Part shown: positions 32,312 to 37,902 of the stretch, one piece after another
Layout: every line of letters begins with the position of its first letter
How positions within the stretch are numbered: position 1 is the first letter of the stretch
From: SLRI01 sp964576715
GTDB taxonomy: Bacteria > Pseudomonadota > Alphaproteobacteria > Geminicoccales > Geminicoccaceae
DNA: 37,902 bases
Direction: 5' to 3'
Assembly: GCA_964576715.1 (NCBI GenBank)
Contig: CAZNWE010000040.1
Location: 1-37,902 of the forward strand
Translations under genes and position numbers: made by a program
The notes under the pieces: generated by a model
Told to the model about the DNA's origin: nothing
The model's input: only the letters and a program-made list of their open reading frames with translations
Databases searched by the model: none

Positions 32312-34114
32312 TCAATCGTTCTGGGAGAAGACGAGGGCGGTATAGGGGCCGATGGCGACCTCGGCGGAGAAGCGGAGGCCGTCATAGTCGCCCGCGGTGG
32401 CGTCGACGTCGCCGCTGGCGAAATCGCCGAAGTCGTCACTGTAGCCCCGCCAGTCGGTGTTGAGGCGGAGCTGCCACGTGCCGCCGCGGGGAAAGCCCAG
32501 GCGGTAGGTCGGGATCGGCCGGTGCTGGAGATTGACGACGACCACGACGTCGTCGCCGGGCCCGCCATGGTCGAAGCGGTGATAGGCCAAGAGCTTCAGG
32601 TTCTCGTCGATCCGCTGGACGTTGATGCCGCTGCCCTGCAGCCCACGGGACTTGCCGTCCTGGTTCAGCCGCAGCCGGATCATGTCGCGATAGAGCCTCG
32701 TGATGCCTCGGAAATCCTCGGCCTCGTCCCAGTCGAGCGGCACCGTGTCGCGAAACCACCCGCCCTCGAGGAACTCTTGGCCCTGAAACAGCATCGGGAT
32801 GCCGGGGGCGGTGAGCATCAGCGCCGCCCCGAGGATCGAGCGCTTCTGCGCCGCCCAGTGGTCCGGATCGCCGGGGGCGATCTCGTGCGGGATGCGGGCC
32901 TTGCCGTTCGCCACCTCGTCGTGCGATTCGGTGTAGATCACGCGCTCATACGGATCGCCGTTGTAGTGGTGGCGCAAGGCATGCGCCAAGGTCGCCATGT
33001 GGCGGTCCTCGTCGCGGTGCTGCAACAGCACCTCGCGCACCGGATGGACGAACTCGGCGCACCACTGGGCGCCGAAGCCGGCGCCGTCGCCCCGGGTGAT
33101 CGCGGCATTGTTGCGGAGGTCCTCGGCAATGGTGATGCGGCCGGGAAACTGCCGGCGGATGTCGTCGTTGATCCAGCGCATCAGGCCCCAGCCGTCGGCC
33201 AGGCTGTCGCCCGGGTCGTGCTCGTCGCCGCGGACGTTCCGGATGAACAGCGTCATGTCGAAGCGCAGCCCGTCGACGTGGTACTCGTCGAGCCAGAACA
33301 GCGCGTTGCTGCGGATGAAGTCGCGGACCTCATGCCGGCCGTAGTCCGGCCGGGTATCGCCCCAGGGCGTCTCGCTGCGCCAGTCATTGTAGAAGTAGAT
33401 GCCGCCCTTGTCGTTTTCCGACCAGCCGTCGAAGCGCCAGAGGTCGAGGTCGGAGGGGCCGAAATGGTTGTAGACGACGTCCATGATGACGGCGAAGCCG
33501 GCGCGATGTGCCGCCGCGACGAAGTCCTTGAAGGCGTGCGGCCCGCCATAGGCGCTCTCGACGGCGAAGATGTGGGCCGGGTTGTAGCCCCAGGAGATGT
33601 CGCCGGCGAACTCCATGGCCGGCATGATCTGCAGCGCGTTGACGCCGAGCCGCCGCAGGTCGTCGAGCTTTTGGATGGCATCGGCGAAGGTGCCGGGCTC
33701 GCCCGCGTCGACCCGGTGGAAGGTGCCGATGTGCAGCTCGTAGATGACGAGTTCGTTCCAGGGCGGCATCGCGAAGGCGTCACCGTGCCAGTCGTGGTCG
33801 GGATCGTGGATGATGCCGTTGCCGACCGAGTTGGTGACTTCGCGGGCGAAAGGATCGATCTTCGAGAGGCGCTCCTCGTCGTTCACGATCAGGTAGCGAT
33901 AGGCGTCGCCGGGTCCGGCGTCCGCCACCTCGGCATGCCAGATGCCGCCCGGTTCGCGGGCCATCGGGGCGGCGTCCTCGGCCCAGTCGTTGAAACTGCC
34001 GGTGACGAAGACGGCGTCGGCGTGCGGCGCCCAGACGCGAAACGTGGTCCCTCGGGCATGCGGGGTGGCGCCCAGTTGCCCGGTCGTGGCGGTCGTCTCG
34101 ACGGCACCGCTCAT
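32312..34114 (-). CDS. GH13 alpha-amylase family enzyme with CBM48, branching-enzyme-like
   Basis: Predicted 600 residues. An N-terminal CBM48 module (22-85: FRVWAPHADAVFVTGSFNDW) precedes a GH13 barrel: region I DVVYNH (212-217), region II DGLRFD with nucleophile D286, region III AEDL with acid/base E331, region IV ESHDE (H398, D399). A C-terminal all-beta domain closes the chain. CBM48 plus SHDE resembles glycogen branching and trehalohydrolase groups, but it is shorter than classical GlgB and no glg or tre genes are adjacent, so the reaction is uncertain. The ATG at 34114 has GGGAGG 9 nt upstream. The stop lies 137 nt from the DUF2235 gene start; both are on the minus strand. Confidence 0.9.
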   Translation of the reverse strand: MSGAVETTATTGQLGATPHARGTTFRVWAPHADAVFVTGSFNDWAEDAAPMAREPGGIWHAEVADAGPGDAYRYLIVNDEERLSKIDPFAREVTNSVGNGIIHDPDHDWHGDAFAMPPWNELVIYELHIGTFHRVDAGEPGTFADAIQKLDDLRRLGVNALQIMPAMEFAGDISWGYNPAHIFAVESAYGGPHAFKDFVAAAHRAGFAVIMDVVYNHFGPSDLDLWRFDGWSENDKGGIYFYNDWRSETPWGDTRPDYGRHEVRDFIRSNALFWLDEYHVDGLRFDMTLFIRNVRGDEHDPGDSLADGWGLMRWINDDIRRQFPGRITIAEDLRNNAAITRGDGAGFGAQWCAEFVHPVREVLLQHRDEDRHMATLAHALRHHYNGDPYERVIYTESHDEVANGKARIPHEIAPGDPDHWAAQKRSILGAALMLTAPGIPMLFQGQEFLEGGWFRDTVPLDWDEAEDFRGITRLYRDMIRLRLNQDGKSRGLQGSGINVQRIDENLKLLAYHRFDHGGPGDDVVVVVNLQHRPIPTYRLGFPRGGTWQLRLNTDWRGYSDDFGDFASGDVDATAGDYDGLRFSAEVAIGPYTALVFSQND

Positions 34115-34293
34115 CGCACGGCCTCCCATCTTCAACGGGCGTACCGACGTGCTTCGCACTGACGTTATGCACCGCTGCGGCGGGTTTGACCAGCGCGGTT
34201 CGCGTCCGATCGATTGGGCGTTCAGCGTTTCTTTACGCTGATCGGGCTAGCTGGCTGGCACCCTGGTGCTGGAGCAGCGAAGGAACAGCGAGC

Positions 34294-34854
34294 ATGTCGG
34301 GTCTCAGCCGCCGCCGGCCGCGGTCAACGCTCGCGCTTGCCGGCCTCGTCGTCGCCGCGAGCGCCTGCACGCCGCAACTGCCGCCGACCGCAGCACCCGG
34401 CCCGACTGGCGCCGAGCTTCGCCAGTTGCCGGCGACGGCCGCCGTCGGGCAGCCCGGCGACCCGCTGCCCGGCCTTTCCGGCTTCGCCACAGCACCGCCG
34501 GAACAGGCGCTCCGGGCGATCGAGGCGGCAGCACAGCGCCGCCTGGTCGAGATCGGGATCGCCTCCTGGTACGGGCCTGGCTTCGCCGGGCGGCCGACGG
34601 CCTCGGGCGAGATCTTCGATCCCGAGGCGATGACCGCGGCCCACCCGGCACTGCCGCTCGGTGTCGAGGTGGTGGTCGTCAATCTCGAGAACGGCCGGGA
34701 AGCGAGGTTGCGGATCAACGACCGCGGCCCGTTCGTCGGCGCGCGGGTGATCGACGTCTCCAGGGCGGCGGCCAAGGCGCTGGGCTTCTACTACACCGGC
34801 CTCGCCGAGGTCCGGGTCGAGTTGCTCACCTTGGCGGGCGCGCGGGCCGGTTGA
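34294..34854 (+). CDS. rlpA: RlpA-like septal-ring lipoprotein
   Basis: Predicted 186 residues. The signal peptide ends at C25 (AASAC), a slightly atypical lipobox, so outer-membrane lipid attachment is likely. The double-psi beta-barrel domain starts at GIASWYGPGFAGRPTASGE and includes TAAHPALPLG, VVNLENGR, RINDRGPF and IDVSRAAAKALGF, all RlpA hallmarks. There is no C-terminal SPOR domain, so it is the short form. RlpA proteins are lytic transglycosylases that cut naked glycan strands. The ATG at 34294 has AAGGAA about 8 nt upstream. It is divergent from the GH13 gene. Confidence 0.93.
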   Translation: MSGLSRRRPRSTLALAGLVVAASACTPQLPPTAAPGPTGAELRQLPATAAVGQPGDPLPGLSGFATAPPEQALRAIEAAAQRRLVEIGIASWYGPGFAGRPTASGEIFDPEAMTAAHPALPLGVEVVVVNLENGREARLRINDRGPFVGARVIDVSRAAAKALGFYYTGLAEVRVELLTLAGARAG

Positions 34855-34903
34855 GTGCGGCAGCCCTGCCACCGCCGCCAGGGCGCGTTGCGCCCACGAC
34901 CGC

Positions 34904-35530
34904 TCAGGTCTGCGGCACCAGGACGCCGATCACCGCACCGATCAACAGGGCCGAGGAGCAGGCGCCGGGGTCGATGTGACCGACCGAGCGGGGACCGAGG
35001 AAGGAGGCACGGCCGCGTTTCGCCTCCATCATGCTGGTGCGGTGCAGCGAATGGCCCGCCACCGCGATGATATGCTCGTCGACGCGATCGACCTCGTTGC
35101 GGCCGGCGAGATCGCGCAACCGGTCGGCGACCGGGCAGAGCACGTCGAGCATGGTCTTCATCCCGGGCTCGGCCTTGCCGCGCGCCTTGACCCCGGCCAC
35201 ACCGGCATCGACCATGGCGGCGAGGTCGGGCAGGGTCGGCGGGCCGGACGGCGCCGCCTTGCCCATCTCGATGAAGAACGTGCCGTAGAGCGGCCCCGAA
35301 GCACCGCCCACCTTCATCACCAGGGCGGTGCCCACCTTGTTCAGGGCCTCGCCCAGGGGCAACGCCGCGATCGCCTCCTTCTGCGCCAGCACCTCCTTGA
35401 AGCCGCGGGCCATGTTGATACCGTGATCGCCGTCGCCGATCGCCTGATCGAGGCGCGTCAGCTCCGCAGTGTGGGTCTCGATCGTCGCCGCCGCACCCTC
35501 GATCAGCCGGAGCATGAGGTCGTTCTGCAT
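34904..35530 (-). CDS. dhaL: Dihydroxyacetone kinase subunit DhaL (orphan)
   Basis: Predicted 208 residues, all-helical nucleotide-binding subunit. It shows the Mg-ADP binding DQAIGDGDHG (28-37), GGASGPLYGTFF (75-86) and a C-terminal RASFLGPRSVGHIDPGACSS, all conserved in DhaL. DhaL normally works with DhaK, which holds dihydroxyacetone, and with either ATP or the PTS protein DhaM. Neither partner is in the window; they may lie elsewhere, or it may serve another sugar-kinase complex. The ATG at 35530 has a GGGGG run about 8 nt upstream; an upstream in-frame start adds nine residues. Confidence 0.93.
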   Translation of the reverse strand: MQNDLMLRLIEGAAATIETHTAELTRLDQAIGDGDHGINMARGFKEVLAQKEAIAALPLGEALNKVGTALVMKVGGASGPLYGTFFIEMGKAAPSGPPTLPDLAAMVDAGVAGVKARGKAEPGMKTMLDVLCPVADRLRDLAGRNEVDRVDEHIIAVAGHSLHRTSMMEAKRGRASFLGPRSVGHIDPGACSSALLIGAVIGVLVPQT

Positions 35531-36101
35531 GGGCTTTCCCCCGAACCTTCGCCTCATGGCAGCATATCCGTGTCGGCGATCGCTGCAAGCGACGCGCGGC
35601 CGCAGGGGGATCGTACGGTGCGCGAACCGGATCGCGCCACCGGCGGCTCGCTCGTTGCCAATGCCCGGATCAATGCGCAGCCTGGCGCCATGCCGCCGCG
35701 GCCGTCTTCACTTTGCCGGGCAAAGCATCTGCGGCTTCAAGAATTGCTCTTCGGACCAGCGCTACTGCAGGGTCTCATGCCCTGCTGCCGCCGACCGCCG
35801 CTTTCGACTTGTCCGGTGAGCCCGCGGATCCACGGCCGACCGGGCAACCGAGCGGCGACGACACGCGATCAGCCGACGCTGAGGCGGCAAGAGCCGAGCC
35901 GATCGTCGGGTCGGGGCGTGGTTGCGCCGGTCAGGCCGGCGCTTCACACGTGGATGACCGGCGAAGGGCAGTGCGCACTGTCGCACGGATTGCCAAGGCG
36001 CACGGATGGCCAAGGCGCACGGATGGCCAAGGCGCACGGACGGCCAAGGCGCACGGACGGCCAAGTGGGGGTCGACCGGCGGAACGACCGACGCCGGGCA
36101 G
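35531..36101. other. Gene-poor region between DhaL and YeeE/YedE genes
   Basis: About 570 nt with no supportable gene on either strand; open frames here are short on motifs and ribosome sites. It contains the 17-bp minisatellite at 35987-36065. No tRNA, transposase remnant or clear terminator was seen. Confidence 0.5.
35987..36065. repeat. 17-bp tandem repeat (minisatellite), 4.6 copies
   Basis: Four full units start at 35987, 36004, 36021 and 36038, and an 11-nt partial unit starts at 36055. The unit is GGATGGCCAAGGCGCAC, with single-base variants (GGATTG in unit 1, GGACGG in units 4 and 5). The period is not a multiple of three and it lies outside genes. The repeat ends 36 nt before the stop codon of the YeeE/YedE gene. 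Confidence 0.95.
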
Positions 36102-37274
36102 CTATCGCAGGCCGAAGAGCGGGCGCAGGCGTACCCCCACGAGGCTGCCGAGGAAGGCGGCGACGAGCCACACCCAGCCGTGCAGGCTGGCCGAGGCGAT
36201 CCCGGAAAAGAACGCACCGATATTGCAGCCGAAGGCGAGCCGGGCGCCGTAGCCGAGCAGCAGGCCGCCGATCACCGCACTCGCGACGTCGCCCGGCGAC
36301 AGGGCGAGCCGCGGCTTGAAGGCGCCGGCGAGGCCGGCCGCGAGCATGGCGCCGAGGACGATGCCGACATTCATCACGGAGGTCACGTCGAAGAAGATCG
36401 AGCGCTCGATGGCGCCGCCCATCCCCTGCCAACCGGGCCAGCCGGCAACCTCGAAGCCGGCGGCGGTCAACCCCTTGCCGCCCCAGAGGCCGAAGGCCGA
36501 GGTGATCCCCCAGGGCCGGCCGGCGAGCCAGAGCGTGGCGGCGTTGAGCAGGGCCAGGGCCACCGCCCCGGCGAGGATCGGCCAGGGCCCCTGGAGCCAG
36601 TCGGCGGCGGCGCTGGGCGCGCGGGCCACGCCGCGCCGCCGCTCGACCATCAAGGTGAACAGCGCGATCCCGCCGAACACCAGGAGATGTAGGATCAGCG
36701 CCGGCCACAGGCCCAAGCCCCGGAGCAGCGAGACACCGCCGAGATGCGGCAGGGCCAGCCAGAACGGCAGGTGGCCGATGGCGATCACCGAGCCGGCGAC
36801 GAACGCCAGGAGCGTGATGACCATCCGGGTGCTGCCACCGCCCACGGTGAACAGCGTGCCCGAGCCGCAGCCGCCGCCGAGTTGCATGCCGACGCCGAAG
36901 ATGAAAGCGCCGACGACGACGCTCACCCCGACCGGGAAGACGAAGCCCCCGACCGGAGTCCCGAAGAGCTGGCCCGCCGCCAGGGCGGGAAAGAAGAGGC
37001 AGACGGCGATCGCCAGCATCAGCAGCTGCGCCCGCAGCCCCTGCCCGTCTCCGGTCGTGGAAAAGCGGCGCCAGGCGGCGGTGAAGCCGAAGCGCGCGTG
37101 GTAGAGGGTGAGCCCCATGAGCCCGCCGACGACGGCCAGCGCCGCCTGGCGCGGGCCCGCCGCGAGGCCGGCCTGCCAGGCCAGCAAGGCGAGCAGCAGG
37201 GCGGCGACGCCGACCACCTTGGCGTCGAGCCGTGGCGCGCTCAGCGGCGCGGCGGCCTTGACGGCGTGCATCAT
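36102..37274 (-). CDS. YeeE/YedE family (thiosulfate/sulfur-compound) transporter
   Basis: Predicted 390-residue inner-membrane protein with about nine hydrophobic segments. Two family signatures each hold a conserved cysteine: GGGCGSGTLF, preceded by FGVGMQL, and the C-terminal ARLAFGCNIGAFFSGIASASLHGW. In the family these cysteines relay sulfur compounds such as thiosulfate across the membrane (TsuA/YeeE). The full-length two-half form is present. No TusA-like gene (YeeD) is adjacent. The ATG at 37274 is followed by a second ATG at the next codon; either may start. Confidence 0.93.
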   Translation of the reverse strand: MMHAVKAAAPLSAPRLDAKVVGVAALLLALLAWQAGLAAGPRQAALAVVGGLMGLTLYHARFGFTAAWRRFSTTGDGQGLRAQLLMLAIAVCLFFPALAAGQLFGTPVGGFVFPVGVSVVVGAFIFGVGMQLGGGCGSGTLFTVGGGSTRMVITLLAFVAGSVIAIGHLPFWLALPHLGGVSLLRGLGLWPALILHLLVFGGIALFTLMVERRRGVARAPSAAADWLQGPWPILAGAVALALLNAATLWLAGRPWGITSAFGLWGGKGLTAAGFEVAGWPGWQGMGGAIERSIFFDVTSVMNVGIVLGAMLAAGLAGAFKPRLALSPGDVASAVIGGLLLGYGARLAFGCNIGAFFSGIASASLHGWVWLVAAFLGSLVGVRLRPLFGLR

Positions 37275-37500
37275 GGGTGTTCCAGCTGTCCCTCGCGAGC
37301 GTCGGGCGGAGCGGCAAGTGCCATGCCCGACCGGGCCGCCGGTGCCCCGGCTCCTGCATCGCGCCCAGCGATCGAACCACCAAGGATCGGACCATCAGCG
37401 ACCCGGCCCTCAGCGATCCGGCCGCACCTTCGATCAGGCCGTCGGCGCTTGTCCAGCGGCCTTGCGATCACTTTCCCGGCAGCGGCGGCAACGCGGCCGC

Positions 37501-37902
37501 TCACACCTCCTCGGCAAGCGCCACCTGGCTGATCTGGACCAGCGACAGGCGGTGCCGATCGCGCTTCTTGACGGTCAGCCGGTAGCGACCGCAGCCAAGT
37601 GTTTCGCCTTCCTGGGGGATGCGCTCGGCGAGGTCGATGACCAGGCCGGCCAGGGTCACCGCCTCGTCCTCCGGCAGGTCCCAGTCCATCAAGCGGTTGA
37701 GCCGGCGGATCTGGGTCTGGCCGCTGGCGAGCAGACTGCCGTCGGGCTGCGCCTCGACATCGTCGAGCTCGCGATCCTCGGCCTCGGAGACCTCGCCGAC
37801 GATGGCCTCGAGCACGTCCTGCAGGGTGACGAGGCCCTGCAGATCGCCGTACTCGTCGACGACCAGCGCCATGTGGGTCTTTTTCTGGCGGAACTGCTCG
37901 AG
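37501..37902 (-). CDS. CBS-domain protein, CorC/HlyC family (C-terminal part, cut by window edge)
   Basis: The last 133 residues of a larger protein, open to the right edge (reading LEQFRQKKTH then MALVVDEYGD). The CBS segment has the typical HMALVVDEYGDLQGLVTLQDVLEAIVGEV ending (written here in two short parts: MALVVDEYGDLQG and LVTLQDVLEAIVGEV). A short acidic linker leads to the C-terminal CorC_HlyC domain (GQTQIRRLNRLMDWDLP, GLVIDLAERIPQEGE). Members are membrane or cytoplasmic proteins linked to Mg/Co efflux. Whether this one has an N-terminal membrane DUF21 domain cannot be seen. Confidence 0.92.
   Translation of the reverse strand, partial: LEQFRQKKTHMALVVDEYGDLQGLVTLQDVLEAIVGEVSEAEDRELDDVEAQPDGSLLASGQTQIRRLNRLMDWDLPEDEAVTLAGLVIDLAERIPQEGETLGCGRYRLTVKKRDRHRLSLVQISQVALAEEV

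Noticed and set aside
35987..36065. Short CRISPR array
   Set aside because: The 17-bp units abut with no spacers, so it is a tandem repeat.

Overview
The window is very GC-rich, densely coded bacterial DNA. Its gene set points to a Gram-negative proteobacterium: an outer-membrane autotransporter, RlpA, a TRAP transporter, bacterioferritin, SCO1 and PilZ/GGDEF/EAL signalling. An alphaproteobacterium of the Rhodospirillales/Geminicoccales type is my best guess, from protein style only. There are no rRNA or tRNA genes, phage genes or transposases. One run of 100 N (6355-6454) interrupts the sequence.

Layout, left to right. 170-5403: SCO1-type protein (-), a basic protein of unknown function (+), a gamma-glutamyltransferase-family Ntn hydrolase and an MFS permease (both -), and a divergent metallo-beta-lactamase-fold protein (+). 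5745-8280: a GDSL esterase autotransporter with a lipoprotein signal and a long Gly/Ser/Thr repeat linker that contains the N gap; a rho-independent terminator follows. 8568-11740: a three-gene TRAP transporter (+), converging on a bacterioferritin-like gene (-). 12544-17652: a minus-strand operon with an RbsC-type ABC permease, two paralogous LuxP-like binding proteins, a single ABC ATPase and an SDR dehydrogenase. 17843-19528: a small unknown protein, a gamma-carbonic-anhydrase-like hexapeptide protein and a rhomboid protease (+).

19803-25899 is the most interesting block. It holds a DSF synthase homologue (rpfF, +) converging on a minus-strand pair: a REC-PAS-GGDEF-EAL protein and a hybrid histidine kinase with an RpfC-type membrane sensor (rpfC). 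This looks like a DSF (cis-2-unsaturated fatty acid) quorum-sensing module in which the usual HD-GYP regulator RpfG is replaced by an EAL-type c-di-GMP phosphodiesterase with a degenerate GGDEF site. Immediately beyond it, in divergent orientation, is a two-gene MotA/MotB-like pair (26176-28589) that resembles ZorA/ZorB but lacks the Zorya effectors.

28828-37902: a FIST-domain sensor and a Nudix hydrolase (+), a DUF2235 alpha/beta hydrolase with a probable C-terminal PilZ domain (-), a GH13/CBM48 glucan-active enzyme (-), RlpA (+), an orphan DhaL (-), a 17-bp minisatellite, a YeeE/YedE transporter (-), and a truncated CBS/CorC-HlyC protein (-) running off the right edge.

If the readings hold, the window combines production and sensing of a fatty-acid signal (RpfF/RpfC), c-di-GMP turnover (EAL) and a possible c-di-GMP effector (PilZ fusion) within about 13 kb. 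A separate LuxP-type uptake operon may handle AI-2 or a related sugar or polyol.
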